64,000 bases of DNA. It comes from Amycolatopsis pretoriensis. Its GTDB lineage: Bacteria; Actinomycetota; Actinomycetes; Mycobacteriales; Pseudonocardiaceae. Each line of letters begins with the position of its first letter. Position 1 is the first letter of the stretch. The position numbers were made by a program, and so were the translations under genes. The notes beneath the pieces were generated by a model. It had not been told where the DNA came from, searched no databases, and saw nothing but the letters and a program-made list of their open reading frames with translations. Shown piece by piece: positions 1 through 26,562 of this stretch. The stretch covers positions 1 to 64,000 of the forward strand of contig NZ_FNUJ01000016.1 in assembly GCF_900107925.1 (NCBI RefSeq), read 5' to 3'.

Positions 1-58
1 CGGCTCGGCTCGGCTCGGCTCGGCTCGGCTCGGCTCGGCTCGGCTCGGCTCGGCTCGG
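1..58. repeat. CGGCT tandem repeat
   Basis: The window opens inside a perfect pentanucleotide array of CGGCT, about 11.5 copies in view, and the left end is outside the window. Positions 59-177 that follow are GC-rich with no convincing gene. Confidence 0.95.
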
Positions 59-177
59 GAAAGCCGACCACCCACACAGGGCACGACAAACCGCCGCGCC
101 GCAAAAGACTCCGGCCGGCCCAGCCCACCTCGACCGGCCCCGGCTCGCCCAGCCCGGCCTCCGCCCTCAGAACGCCC

Positions 178-690
178 CTACTCCCCCACCTCCCCGTCAG
201 CCAGCTCCCGCAGCAAATCCAAATGCCCCACATGCCGCGCAGTCTCCTGAACGACGTGCGCCACCACCCACCGCACGGTGAACTCCCCGCGCCGCCGAGT
301 CCGATCGTCCGGACCCAACCTCCGCAGCGACTTCTCCGCCCGCCCCCACTCGGCCTTGTAAGCCGCCACCACCGAAACCGGCGTGTCCTCCGGCGCCAAG
401 TCCCAGCTGGGATCCGGCGACCCCGCCCACAGCGACGGCAGATCCGCCCCTCCGGCCTCGATCGACAACCACCACCGCTCGACGGCCGTCAGGTGCTTCA
501 CCACCCCCAGCGCACTCAACCGCGGCGACGAAGGCAACGGCGTGGCCACCGCCGAGGAGACCGGCAACCCCGCCAGCTTGTTCACCGCCGTCGCACGGAG
601 GAACTGCAAGAAGTCCAGCTGAAGGCGCAACTCGTCGCCGGCCAGGCGCCCGGGCCACGACCGCTGCGTCTTCGAACTCGTGTTCGACAT
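178..690 (-). CDS. DinB/DUF664-family protein
   Basis: A protein of about 170 aa of the DinB four-helix metal-binding superfamily. Enzymes of this fold include thiol-dependent S-transferases, but the substrate here is unknown. The family layout is visible: an N-terminal helix (LRLQLDFLQFLRATAVNKLAGL), the conserved central block (LGVVKHLTAVERWWLS) with its histidine and tryptophans, and a C-terminal histidine helix (VVAHVVQETARHVGHLDLLREL); these supply the three usual metal-binding His positions. I place the start at the ATG at 690; a GTG at 708 would add six residues. It is divergent from the transporter at 726. A second DinB gene lies at 29628, at the other side of the siderophore genes. 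Confidence 0.85.
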   Translation of the reverse strand: MSNTSSKTQRSWPGRLAGDELRLQLDFLQFLRATAVNKLAGLPVSSAVATPLPSSPRLSALGVVKHLTAVERWWLSIEAGGADLPSLWAGSPDPSWDLAPEDTPVSVVAAYKAEWGRAEKSLRRLGPDDRTRRRGEFTVRWVVAHVVQETARHVGHLDLLRELADGEVGE

Positions 691-725
691 GACCGCAACG
701 TACCCCACCGGTCCGACAAAATAGA

Positions 726-1589
726 GTGATCGCCATGTGGTGGGGACTGCTCTGCGCGCTCGGCGCGGCGATCGCGTACGGCGTGGCTTCGGTGATGCAG
801 TCGGTCGCCGCCCGGGCGACGGACACCGGTGCCGGAACCGGTGTCGATCCGAAACTGCTCGTGCGCGTCCTGAAACAGTGGAAGTTCGTGGCCGGCCTGT
901 CGCTCGACGTCCTCGGGTTCGTCGCGCAGATCGCCGCCCTGCACGTCCTTCCGCTCTTCGTCGTGCAGGCCGCCCTCGCCGCCAGTCTCGCCGTCACCGC
1001 CGTCGCCGCGCGGTTCCTCGGCGTGCGGCTCGGGACGAAGGAGTGGGCGGCCGTCGCCGTCGTGTGCGCCGGGCTCGGGCTGCTCGGCGCCGCCGCCGAG
1101 AGCGAAGGCTCCGATCCCGTCGGGCTCGGCTTCCGGCTGGGGCTGATCGGGGCCGTCGCCGTGCTGGCCGGCGCCGGGATCGCCGCCGGGAAGGCGAGCC
1201 GCCGGGTCCGGACGCCCGCGCTCGGGCTCGTCGCCGGCCTCAGCTTCGGCGTCGTCGCCATCGCCGGCCGGATCATCCCGAGCCTGGCCCCGCTGGACCT
1301 GCTCACCGACCCGGCCACCTACACCGTCGCGGTCGCGGGCGGGATGGCGATGCTGTTCTACGCCACGGCGTTGCAACGCGGCAGCGTCACCACCAGCACC
1401 GCCATGATGGTGCTCGGCGAGACCGTCTTCCCGTCGCTGGTCGGGGTGCTCGTGCTCGGCGACCGGACCCGGCCCGGGTTCGCGGTGCTCGCGATCGCCG
1501 GGTTCGTCCTCGCCGTGGCCGCCGCGCTCGCCCTGGCCCGCTTCGGGGAGCCGGACACAAGTGAGACGAAGCCGACCGTATTCCCGTAA
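726..1589 (+). CDS. DMT/EamA-like multidrug or metabolite transporter
   Basis: A 287-aa polytopic membrane protein with about nine or ten hydrophobic segments and the internal two-fold pattern of the drug/metabolite transporter superfamily. Features include the opening segment (WWGLLCALGAAIAYGVASVM) and the late repeat helix containing GSVTTSTAMMVLGETVFPSL, where EamA proteins carry a conserved small residue/glutamate patch. The start may be GTG 726 or ATG 735; both are in frame. No substrate can be assigned. It ends just before the first iron box of the siderophore locus, but its own upstream region has no iron box, so I do not count it as part of that regulon. Confidence 0.8.
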   Translation: MIAMWWGLLCALGAAIAYGVASVMQSVAARATDTGAGTGVDPKLLVRVLKQWKFVAGLSLDVLGFVAQIAALHVLPLFVVQAALAASLAVTAVAARFLGVRLGTKEWAAVAVVCAGLGLLGAAAESEGSDPVGLGFRLGLIGAVAVLAGAGIAAGKASRRVRTPALGLVAGLSFGVVAIAGRIIPSLAPLDLLTDPATYTVAVAGGMAMLFYATALQRGSVTTSTAMMVLGETVFPSLVGVLVLGDRTRPGFAVLAIAGFVLAVAAALALARFGEPDTSETKPTVFP

Positions 1590-1598
1590 CTTCTTTAC

Positions 1599-1617
1599 TT
1601 AGACTAGCCTTACCTAT
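1599..1617 (+). promoter_or_regulatory. IdeR/DmdR-type iron box
   Basis: The 19-mer TTAGACTAGCCTTACCTAT matches the palindromic actinobacterial iron-box consensus TTAGGTTAGSCTAACCTAA at about 15 of 19 positions. It lies 27 nt before the GTG of the ABC exporter operon. Confidence 0.85.
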
Positions 1618-1643
1618 CCCACGACCAGGACAGGGAGGCGCGG

Positions 1644-3308
1644 GTGAGCACGACCGGACGGGAAGTCCTCCGCCGTTCGATCACCGGGCAACGACGATCG
1701 GTGGGCCTCGCGGCCCTGCTGACGGCGGGCCACCAAGGTGGTGAGGCGCTGGTGCCGGTGGTGATCGGCGTGGTGATCGACCAAGCCGTCGCCGGCGGAT
1801 CGGTGGGCACGCTCTTGTTCTGGCTCGCGGTGCTCGGCGTGCTCTTCGCCGTGCTGTCGACCAGTTACCGCCTCGGCGCCCGTTTCGGTGAGCGCGCCGC
1901 CGAACGCGCCGCCCACGAGCTGCGGCTCGACGTCGGGCGCCGGGTCCTGCACCCCGGCGGCGGCGCGGAGTCCCTCGCGGGCGAGCTCGTCAGCGTCGGG
2001 ACGTCGGACGCGAAACGCGTCGGCCAGGTCAACGGTGTCCTGCCGTTCGGCGTCGCCGGCCTGGTCGGGCTGCTGGTCAGCGCCGTCGTGCTGCTGACCA
2101 TGAGCGTCCCGCTCGGCCTGCTCGTGCTGCTCGGGACGCCGCCGATGCTCTACCTCGCGCACCTGATCGGCAAGCCCCTCGAACGCCGCAGCGAGGCCGA
2201 ACAGGAACGCTCCGCCTTCGCCTCCGGCATCGCCACCGACCTCGTCGCCGGGCTGCGCGTGCTCAAGGGCGTCGGCGCCGAACGCGCCGCCGTCGACCGC
2301 TACCGCCGCACCAGCCAGGACTCGCTGAAGGCGACGCTGCGGGCGGCGCGCGCCCAGGCCTGGCACAACGGCGCGCTGCTCGCGCTCACCGGGATCTTCA
2401 TCGCGCTCGTCGCGCTCGTCGGCGGGAACCTCGCGGCCGCGGGCGAGATCAGCGTCGGCGACCTCGTCGCCGCGGTCGGGCTCGCGCAGTACCTGATCAC
2501 GCCGTTCTCGATCTTCTCGTGGGTCAACGGCGAACTCGCCCAGGGCCGCGCGTCGGCCGGACGCATCGCCGACGTCCTCAACGCGCCCCACGCCGTCGAC
2601 ACCGGCGAAGCAACCCTCCCGACGCCCGCCGCGGGGCACGTCCGGCTGTCCGCGCTGGGCCGCGGCGCACTGCGGGACGTCGACTTCGAAGCGCACCCCG
2701 GCGAGCTGCTCGGCGTGGTCGCCACCGACCCGGCCGCCGCGACCGACCTCCTGGACTGCCTCGGCCGCGCCGCCGACCCCACGGCCGGGACCGTGACCGT
2801 CGACGCGGTCGACCTGTCCACTGTGGACCCCAGCCGGGTCCGCGAGGTGGTGCTGGTGGCCGCGCACGACGCGGATCTGTTCGCCGGCACCGTCGCGGAG
2901 AACTGCGGCACGGGGCCGCTCGCCGGACCGGCGATGACCGCGGCCGCCGTCGACGAGGTGGCCGGCGCGCTGCCCGACGGCGTCGCGACCGCCGTCAGCG
3001 AACGCGGGCGGTCGCTTTCGGGCGGGCAGCGGCAGCGGGTCGCGCTCGCCCGCGCCCTCGCCGTGGACGCGCCGGTGCTCGTGCTGCACGACCCGACGAC
3101 CGCCGTCGACACCGTCACCGAGGCCCGGATCGCCGCGGGCCTGGCCGAACTGCGGCGCGGCCGCACCACCATCCTCGTGACCACCAGCCCGGCGCTGCTC
3201 GCCGCGACCGACCGCGTCGTCCTCCTCGACGACGGGCGGATCGCGGGTGTCGGCAGCCACGCCGAGCTGGCCGGTCGCGCCGACTACCGGGCGGCGGTGC
3301 TGTCATGA
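1644..3308 (+). CDS. ABC exporter half-transporter with degenerate nucleotide site (subunit 1)
   Basis: A fused membrane/ATPase half-transporter of the type-1 exporter fold, 554 aa, with about six TM helices in residues 1-310 and an ATPase domain in 330-554. The signature motif LSGGQRQRVALARAL and the D-loop (TAVD) are intact. The Walker A position reads ATDPAAATD, lacking the glycine-rich loop and lysine. Walker B reads VLVLHDPT, with His and Asp where Asp-Glu is expected, and the H-loop histidine is replaced (LVTTSP). It should therefore bind but not hydrolyse ATP at its own site. GTG start with GGGAGG upstream. It overlaps the next gene by ATGA, and an iron box precedes it. Most likely half of the apo-siderophore exporter; an IrtAB-like importer is the alternative. 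Confidence 0.88.
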   Translation: MSTTGREVLRRSITGQRRSVGLAALLTAGHQGGEALVPVVIGVVIDQAVAGGSVGTLLFWLAVLGVLFAVLSTSYRLGARFGERAAERAAHELRLDVGRRVLHPGGGAESLAGELVSVGTSDAKRVGQVNGVLPFGVAGLVGLLVSAVVLLTMSVPLGLLVLLGTPPMLYLAHLIGKPLERRSEAEQERSAFASGIATDLVAGLRVLKGVGAERAAVDRYRRTSQDSLKATLRAARAQAWHNGALLALTGIFIALVALVGGNLAAAGEISVGDLVAAVGLAQYLITPFSIFSWVNGELAQGRASAGRIADVLNAPHAVDTGEATLPTPAAGHVRLSALGRGALRDVDFEAHPGELLGVVATDPAAATDLLDCLGRAADPTAGTVTVDAVDLSTVDPSRVREVVLVAAHDADLFAGTVAENCGTGPLAGPAMTAAAVDEVAGALPDGVATAVSERGRSLSGGQRQRVALARALAVDAPVLVLHDPTTAVDTVTEARIAAGLAELRRGRTTILVTTSPALLAATDRVVLLDDGRIAGVGSHAELAGRADYRAAVLS

Positions 3309-5056
3309 TCCGCGAACTCCTCCCCGTGGCCGACGGCCGCCGGATCCGCGCCGTCGTCGGCGAGCTCGCCGGCCGGTCGAAGGGCCGCGCCGCGGCCGCG
3401 TTCACGATGCTCGTCGCCGCGACGGCGATGGGGCTGCTCACCGCTCCCCTGCTCGGCCGGGTCGTCGACCTGGTCGCGACGCGCCACCCGGCGGCCGACC
3501 TCGTCACACCGGTGGTGAGCCTGGTGCTCGTCGCGCTCGGCCAGGCGGTCGCGACGGCCATCGGCGTGTCGCTGGTGGCGCGGCTGGGCGAGACGATCCT
3601 GGCCGAGCTGCGGGAACGCTTCGTCGAGCGGGCCCTCGGCCTGCCGCTCGACCAGCTGGAGCGCGCCGGGTCCGGCGACCTCACCACGCGCGTGACGAAC
3701 GACGTCTCGGTCGTCGCCGAAGCCGTCCGGCAGGCGCTGCCCGAGCTGGGCCGCTCGGTGCTGACGGTGGTGCTCACCCTGGGCGCGCTGGCGGTGCTGG
3801 ACTGGCGGTTCCTGCTGGCCGCGCTGGTCGCCGTGCCGATCCAGCTGTGGACCGTCCGCTGGTACGTGCCGCGGGCGAAGCCGTTGTACGCGAGCCAGCG
3901 CGAGGCCGTCGGGGCGCAACAGCAGCAGCTGCTGGACACCATCGGCGGCGCGAAGACCGTCCGCGCGTTCCGGCTCGCGGACACCCACCTCGACCGGGTG
4001 CGCGAGCGGTCGAACGTCGCCGTCGACCTCGCCCTGCGCGGGATCCGGCTGGTGACGCGGTTCTACGCGCGGCTCAACCTGGCGGAGTTCGTCGGGCTGT
4101 CGGCCGTGCTGGCCATGGGGTTCCTGCTGGTCGGCGCGGACGCGGTGACGGTCGGCGTCGCGACGGCCGCGGCGCTGTACTTCCACAGCCTCTTCGGCCC
4201 GATCACGACGGCGCTGGCCCTGGTCGACGACGCGCAGGCGGCCGCGGCCAGCCTCGCGCGGCTGATCGGCGTCGCGGACCTGCCCGCCGAAGCGGCGCCC
4301 GCGCGGCCGGCCCGGCCGGTGGACGCGTCGGTGAAGACGGCGGCGACCGGCTATTCCTATGTGGACGGTCACCCGGTGCTGCGCGACATCGACCTCGCCG
4401 TCGCACCCGGCGAGCGGGTGGCGCTGGTCGGGGCGAGCGGGGCGGGCAAGACGACGCTGGCCAAGCTGATCGCCGGCATCCACCCGCCCGCCTCGGGGAC
4501 GATCACGCTCGGCGGCGTCCCGCTGGAGGAGCTGGGACCGGAGGCCACCCGCCGGACGGTCGCGCTGATCAGCCAGGAGGTCCACGTCTTCGCCGGCCCC
4601 CTCGCCGACGACCTCCGCCTGGCGCGCCCGGCGGCGACCGACGCGGAACTGCGGGACGCACTGGGGAAAGTCGGCGCACTGTCCTTCGTGGACAGCCTGC
4701 CGGACGGCCTCGCCACGGTCGTCGGCGAAGGCGGGCACCAGCTCACGGTGACGCAGGCGCAGCAGCTCGCCCTGGTCCGGCTGGTGCTGGCCGACCCACC
4801 GATCGCGATCCTCGACGAAGCCACGGCGGAGGCGGGCAGCGCGGGCTCGCGGGTCCTGGAGTCCGCGGCCGCCGCGGCCCTCGAAGGCCGCACGGCGCTG
4901 GTGGTCGCCCACCGCCTGACGCAGGCGGCGGCGTCCGACCGGATCGTGGTCCTCGACGCGGGCGCGGTGGTGGAGTCCGGTACCCACGACGAACTGGTCG
5001 CCGCGGGTGGTCAGTACGCGAAGCTGTGGGCGGCCTGGTCAGGCCAGCGCGCCTGA
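3305..5056 (+). CDS. ABC exporter half-transporter, catalytic partner (subunit 2)
   Basis: A 583-aa half-transporter with an N-terminal six-TM exporter domain (about 30-330) and an ATPase domain (about 350-583). Walker A (GASGAGKTT), Walker B (IAILDEAT) and the H-loop (VVAHRL) are intact. The signature is degenerate: LTVTQAQQ in place of LSGGQxQR, and the D-loop reads AEAG. These defects mirror those of subunit 1, so the pair forms one complete ATP site, made of this subunit's Walker motifs and the partner's signature. The ATG at 3305 overlaps the upstream stop in ATGA, giving translational coupling. The siderophore locus and the iron box upstream make siderophore secretion the likely role. 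Confidence 0.88.
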   Translation: MIRELLPVADGRRIRAVVGELAGRSKGRAAAAFTMLVAATAMGLLTAPLLGRVVDLVATRHPAADLVTPVVSLVLVALGQAVATAIGVSLVARLGETILAELRERFVERALGLPLDQLERAGSGDLTTRVTNDVSVVAEAVRQALPELGRSVLTVVLTLGALAVLDWRFLLAALVAVPIQLWTVRWYVPRAKPLYASQREAVGAQQQQLLDTIGGAKTVRAFRLADTHLDRVRERSNVAVDLALRGIRLVTRFYARLNLAEFVGLSAVLAMGFLLVGADAVTVGVATAAALYFHSLFGPITTALALVDDAQAAAASLARLIGVADLPAEAAPARPARPVDASVKTAATGYSYVDGHPVLRDIDLAVAPGERVALVGASGAGKTTLAKLIAGIHPPASGTITLGGVPLEELGPEATRRTVALISQEVHVFAGPLADDLRLARPAATDAELRDALGKVGALSFVDSLPDGLATVVGEGGHQLTVTQAQQLALVRLVLADPPIAILDEATAEAGSAGSRVLESAAAAALEGRTALVVAHRLTQAAASDRIVVLDAGAVVESGTHDELVAAGGQYAKLWAAWSGQRA

Positions 5057-5103
5057 CGCGGCGTCCGTGAGCGGGGCCGGCACCCGAAGGCGAAGCCGCC
5101 TGA

Positions 5104-5973
5104 TCAGGCCAACACGCCCGCCGCCACCTCCGCCAGGGCGGCCAGCACGGCCGCCACCGCGGGCGGGTCGGGCGGCTCACCGTAGGTGGCCGCGTGGATC
5201 CGGCGGCTGAACCCGGTCTCGGTCGCATGGACATCGGCCCGGCGATGAGCCTGCAGCGCGAGCCCGGGCAGGATCGCGACCCCCGCCCCGGCGGCGACCA
5301 GCGACTGCACGACGACCATGTCGTCGCTCAGCGATGCGACGCGCGGGCTGAAGCCGGACTGCGCGCACATCGCGCCCAGTTCCTCCTGGCACCGCGGGCA
5401 ACCGCCGATCCACCCGGAGTCCCGGTGGTCCTCGAGCCGGTCACCGGCTTCCCGGCTGATGAGGTGGACCGGGTCGTCGCCGAGGTGGCGCAGCCGGAAC
5501 CCCTCCTCGACCGGGCCGTCGGCATGGCTGAACACCACAGCGACATCGATCTCCCCATGGCGCAGCAGGCGCAGCGCTTCGACCGGGTGCTCGTCCACCA
5601 GGCTCAGCCGCAGCCCCGGGTGCGCGGCAGCCAGCGCCGCCGCGGCCCGGGGCACGATGGTGGCCAGTGTGGACGCGTTGGCGGCCACCCGGACCAGGCC
5701 CGCCTGCAGGCCGACCTGCGCCGCCAGCTCGGTGGCCGCCGCGTCGACCCGGCCCACGATCTCCGCCGCGCGGTGGGCCAGCAGCCTGCCTTCCGGCGTC
5801 AACCGGATGCCGCGGCCGATCCGCTGGACGAGCCGCGCTCCGGTGGCCGTCTCCAGCCGGGCCAGGTGGTGGCTCACCGACGGCTGCGAATAATGCAGCT
5901 CGCGCGCGGCTTCGGTCACCGATCCGTGCCGCGCCACCGCGGCCAGCACCTTGAGGTGGACCAGGTTCAGCAT
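5104..5973 (-). CDS. LysR-family transcriptional regulator
   Basis: A 289-aa LysR protein. The winged helix-turn-helix occupies residues 1-60 (HLKVLAAVARHGSVTEAARELHYSQPSVSHHL), followed by the linker helix and a periplasmic-binding-protein-like effector domain from about residue 90 (VRVAANASTLATIVPRAAAAL). It is divergent from the DHFR-fold gene at 6049 with a 75-bp gap, the usual arrangement for a LysR regulator and its target. No iron box is present here, so this pair is probably an unrelated insertion between the exporter and the rest of the siderophore locus. The effector is unknown. Confidence 0.92.
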   Translation of the reverse strand: MLNLVHLKVLAAVARHGSVTEAARELHYSQPSVSHHLARLETATGARLVQRIGRGIRLTPEGRLLAHRAAEIVGRVDAAATELAAQVGLQAGLVRVAANASTLATIVPRAAAALAAAHPGLRLSLVDEHPVEALRLLRHGEIDVAVVFSHADGPVEEGFRLRHLGDDPVHLISREAGDRLEDHRDSGWIGGCPRCQEELGAMCAQSGFSPRVASLSDDMVVVQSLVAAGAGVAILPGLALQAHRRADVHATETGFSRRIHAATYGEPPDPPAVAAVLAALAEVAAGVLA

Positions 5974-6048
5974 TCATCAACGTTATCAATGTGTTCGCGG
6001 CCGATCTGGCATTGGACGTCATGCGTCGAACGCCGCCAAGATGGTCCC

Positions 6049-6657
6049 ATGACGAAGGTGACCTGCGACCTCACGATCTCCCTCGACGGCTACGCCGCCG
6101 GGATCAACCAGACCGAGCAGCGCCCGTTCGGCGAAGACGGCGGCGACGGCTGGGGCGACAAGCTGCACGCCTGGTTCGGCGAAGGCGCCGAACAGCACCC
6201 CGGCGAGTTCGAGCGCATGATGACGGCGAAGGCGTTCATCATGGGCCGCAACATGTTCGGCCCGATCCGCGGTGACTGGGACCGGCAGTGGAAGGGCTGG
6301 TGGGGCGACAACCCGCCCTACCACGGCCCGGTCTTCGTCCTCACCCACCACGAGCGCGAGCCGCAGCCGATGGACGGCGGCACCACGTTCCACTTCGTCA
6401 CCGACGGGATCGAGGCGGCGTTCGCCCGCGCCCGGGAAGCGGCCGGCGACGGGGACATCTCCATCCACGGCGGCGCGCAGACGGTCAACCAGTACCTCGC
6501 CGCCGGGCTGATCGACGAAATCCGGCTGCACGTGGCTCCGCTGATGCTCGGCGCGGGCTCCCGGCTGTTCGACGGCGTCCCGCCGCTGGATCTCGAGCAG
6601 GTCGAGGTGCGAGCGGCGAAGTCGGTCACGCACCTGATGTACCGCGTCCGGCACTGA
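6049..6657 (+). CDS. Dihydrofolate reductase-fold (RibD C-terminal) protein
   Basis: A 202-aa protein of the RibD-C/DHFR-like family, small NAD(P)H-dependent reductases common in actinomycetes. Typical features are the start TKVTCDLTISLDGYAAG, the nucleotide-binding segment around DISIHGGAQTVNQYLAAGLIDEI, and the C-terminal ADxLRLHVAPxxLGxGxRLF-type block (IRLHVAPLMLGAGSRLFDG). The substrate is unknown. ATG at 6049. It is divergently transcribed from the LysR gene and ends at a strong hairpin terminator. Confidence 0.85.
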   Translation: MTKVTCDLTISLDGYAAGINQTEQRPFGEDGGDGWGDKLHAWFGEGAEQHPGEFERMMTAKAFIMGRNMFGPIRGDWDRQWKGWWGDNPPYHGPVFVLTHHEREPQPMDGGTTFHFVTDGIEAAFARAREAAGDGDISIHGGAQTVNQYLAAGLIDEIRLHVAPLMLGAGSRLFDGVPPLDLEQVEVRAAKSVTHLMYRVRH

Positions 6658-6692
6658 AAACGCCGGGAGCCCCTCGAGGCTCCCGGCGTTTT
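6657..6692. terminator. Bidirectional rho-independent terminator
   Basis: A perfect 15-bp inverted repeat (AAAACGCCGGGAGCC / GGCTCCCGGCGTTTT) with a 6-nt loop. It has A and T tracts on both sides and sits between the convergent DHFR-fold and mbtH genes. Confidence 0.9.
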
Positions 6693-6705
6693 CGGGCAAC
6701 GGGAT

Positions 6706-6915
6706 TCAGTCGTCCATGGCGTCGGCCAGGGACTTGGGCCGCATGTCCGTCCAGTTCGCTTCCACGTGGTCCAGGCAGTCCTGGCGGCCCGCCGGGCCGA
6801 ACGCGAGCGTCCAGCCGGCCGGGACGTCGGCGAACTGCGGCCACAGGCTGTGCTGGTTCTCGGCGTTCACCAGCACCAGGTACGTGCCGTCGGGGTCTTC
6901 GAACGGGTTGGTCAT
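6706..6915 (-). CDS. MbtH-like NRPS accessory protein
   Basis: A 69-aa MbtH-family protein, a small chaperone that binds NRPS adenylation domains and supports their folding and activity. The diagnostic signature is present: NAENQHSLWPQF, then PAGW, and the C-terminal tryptophan block (CLDHVEANWTDMRPKSL). It follows the siderophore-binding lipoprotein gene by 10 nt with GGAGG before its ATG, so the two form one iron-controlled operon. It should serve the large NRPS upstream. Confidence 0.97.
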   Translation of the reverse strand: MTNPFEDPDGTYLVLVNAENQHSLWPQFADVPAGWTLAFGPAGRQDCLDHVEANWTDMRPKSLADAMDD

Positions 6916-6925
6916 GCGGGCCTCC

Positions 6926-7957
6926 TCAGGCGGTGATGTCCGTGCGGGCGCCCTTGACGACCTCGGTCAGCTTCTGGATGACCGGGGCCGCGAGCACCGG
7001 GTTGAACCGGGGTTCGGTCGACCAGTCGGCGAGCTGGTTCGCCTTGACCGCGGGCAGCTGCGCCCAGGTCGGGATCGCGGCCAGCTGGTCGCGAGAAAGG
7101 GCGAAGGTGCGGCTGTCGCTGAGGATCAGGTCAGCCGGGTACTTGCCCGCCTGCTCCCAGCTGAGCGTCTCGAAGTAGTCGTCCGGGCCGGCGCCGTCGA
7201 CGATGTCCAGGCCGAGCTCGCGGTAGTAGGCCAGGTCGGCGAAGAACTCCGGCTTGCAGACGTAGAGGTTGTCCTTGTCACTGGACACGACGAGCACCTT
7301 GAGGCCCGGCTTGGCCTTGATGGCGGCCTTGAGGTCGTCCGACGCCTTCTGGAAGTCGTCTTTGCCCTTCTTGATGGCGTCGGAGTTCGCGTCACCGCCC
7401 AGCGCCACCGCGAGCTGCTCGAAGCGCTCGATCACCTTAGGCAGCGTGACCTTGTACTCCGACATCGCGACGATCGGGGCGATCTGCTGCACCTTGGGGC
7501 CGAGGTCGTCCTTGAGCACCCACAGGTCGGTCGGCTTGGTGCCGGTGAGCCCGGTGACGACCAGGTCCGGCTTGAGCGCGGCGAACTTCTCCATGCTGAA
7601 GTCGTCCCAGGCGTTGCCGATCGAGGTGACGGCGTTCAGGTCGATGTTGCCGGCCTGGATCTCCTTCTTGCCGTCGGCGGTCTTCTGCGGGCCGAAGACG
7701 CCGACCGGGCGGACGCCGTAGTCCCACAGCGCCGCGGCCGAGCTGGCGTAGGCGACGACGCGGGACGGACGCTGGTCGCGCGCGGCCTTCTGCCCGCGGT
7801 CGTCGGTGAACTCCCACGGGCCGGACGCGGCCGCCGCCGGCTTGTCGTCCTCGCCGCTGCTGCCACACGCGGTGAGGACCGCGGTCGCGGCGAGGCCGCC
7901 GGTGCCGATCAGGAATCCACGCCGGCTGAGCCCGGCACCGCCTTGAAACACGGACAT
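6926..7957 (-). CDS. Fe(III)-siderophore-binding lipoprotein (ABC importer)
   Basis: A 343-aa periplasmic-binding-protein-family lipoprotein of the FecB/FepB type. It should capture the ferric siderophore outside the membrane for the FecCD-FecE transporter at 26655-29551. The N-terminus has a twin-arginine type signal (LSRRGFLIGTGG) ending in a lipobox (LTAC) near residue 30, so Tat export and lipidation are likely. The two-lobed metal-binding domain is recognisable (RVVAYASSAAALWDYGVRPVG; KPDLVVTGLTGTKP). I chose the ATG at 7957 (GAGAGG upstream) because an in-frame GTG at 7990 lies inside the iron box. Confidence 0.93.
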   Translation of the reverse strand: MSVFQGGAGLSRRGFLIGTGGLAATAVLTACGSSGEDDKPAAAASGPWEFTDDRGQKAARDQRPSRVVAYASSAAALWDYGVRPVGVFGPQKTADGKKEIQAGNIDLNAVTSIGNAWDDFSMEKFAALKPDLVVTGLTGTKPTDLWVLKDDLGPKVQQIAPIVAMSEYKVTLPKVIERFEQLAVALGGDANSDAIKKGKDDFQKASDDLKAAIKAKPGLKVLVVSSDKDNLYVCKPEFFADLAYYRELGLDIVDGAGPDDYFETLSWEQAGKYPADLILSDSRTFALSRDQLAAIPTWAQLPAVKANQLADWSTEPRFNPVLAAPVIQKLTEVVKGARTDITA

Positions 7958-7977
7958 GAAGAACCTCTCGCTGAGCT

Positions 7978-7996
7978 TTAGGTAAGGCACACCTTA
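7978..7996 (-). promoter_or_regulatory. IdeR/DmdR-type iron box
   Basis: TTAGGTAAGGCACACCTTA matches the iron-box consensus at about 15 of 19 positions. It lies 20 bp upstream of the binding-protein ATG, in the gap after the panD-like gene, so lipoprotein-mbtH has its own iron-responsive promoter. Confidence 0.9.
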
Positions 7997-8055
7997 TTTA
8001 GGGCAGCCTGCCAAAAGCAACCACCGCAACCGTCCTGTGTCCACGCCCACGCACG

Positions 8056-8466
8056 TCAGTTCCGGCCGGACAGCTGGGCTTCCGCCCCGGGCACCGGCTC
8101 GGCCGGGTCGTGTCCCAGGTGGACCTGGCGGTTGTCGGCGTCGACGTGCACCACACGCGGCCGGTGGCCGGCGCGCTCGGCCTCGTCGACCTGGGCGTAG
8201 GTGATGATGATGACGAGGTCGCCCGGGTGCACCAGGTGCGCCGCGGCGCCGTTGACGCCGATCACGCCGGTGCCCGGCTCGCCGGTGATGGCGTAGGTCT
8301 CCAGCCGGGCGCCGTTGGTGATGTCGACGACCTGGACGCGCTCGCCCTCCACGATGTCCGCGGCGGCCATCAGGTCGGCGTCGATCGTCAGCGAACCCAC
8401 GTAGTGCAGGTCGGCCTGCGTCACGGTGGCACGGTGGATCTTGGCGTTCATCAGGGTGCGGTGCAC
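8056..8466 (-). CDS. panD: Aspartate 1-decarboxylase (PanD-like)
   Basis: A 136-aa pyruvoyl-dependent aspartate alpha-decarboxylase proenzyme, which makes beta-alanine and CO2 from L-aspartate. The N-terminus is canonical (RTLMNAKIHRATVTQADLHYVGS), including the Gly-Ser self-cleavage site that generates the pyruvoyl group. The downstream core (GERVQVVDITNGARLETY; AAHLVHPGDLVIIITYAQ) is also conserved. GTG start. Only 4 nt separate it from the NRPS stop, so it is cotranscribed with the NRPS. The usual role is pantothenate/CoA supply. Here it could feed 4'-phosphopantetheine precursor, or beta-alanine as a building block as reported for kirromycin (KirD), but none of the five adenylation codes I read looks beta-alanine-like. 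Confidence 0.93.
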   Translation of the reverse strand: MHRTLMNAKIHRATVTQADLHYVGSLTIDADLMAAADIVEGERVQVVDITNGARLETYAITGEPGTGVIGVNGAAAHLVHPGDLVIIITYAQVDEAERAGHRPRVVHVDADNRQVHLGHDPAEPVPGAEAQLSGRN

Positions 8467-8470
8467 TCTT

Positions 8471-26518
<18,048 letters not shown>

Positions 26519-26562
26519 CGGTAGACCAGCCTCCCGCTGCTCAAGACGCCCCGAACGAGGCG

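Noticed and set aside
7957..7990. GTG at 7990 as start of the siderophore-binding lipoprotein
   Set aside because: It lies within the iron box; the ATG at 7957 has a ribosome-binding site and gives a proper Tat/lipoprotein signal.
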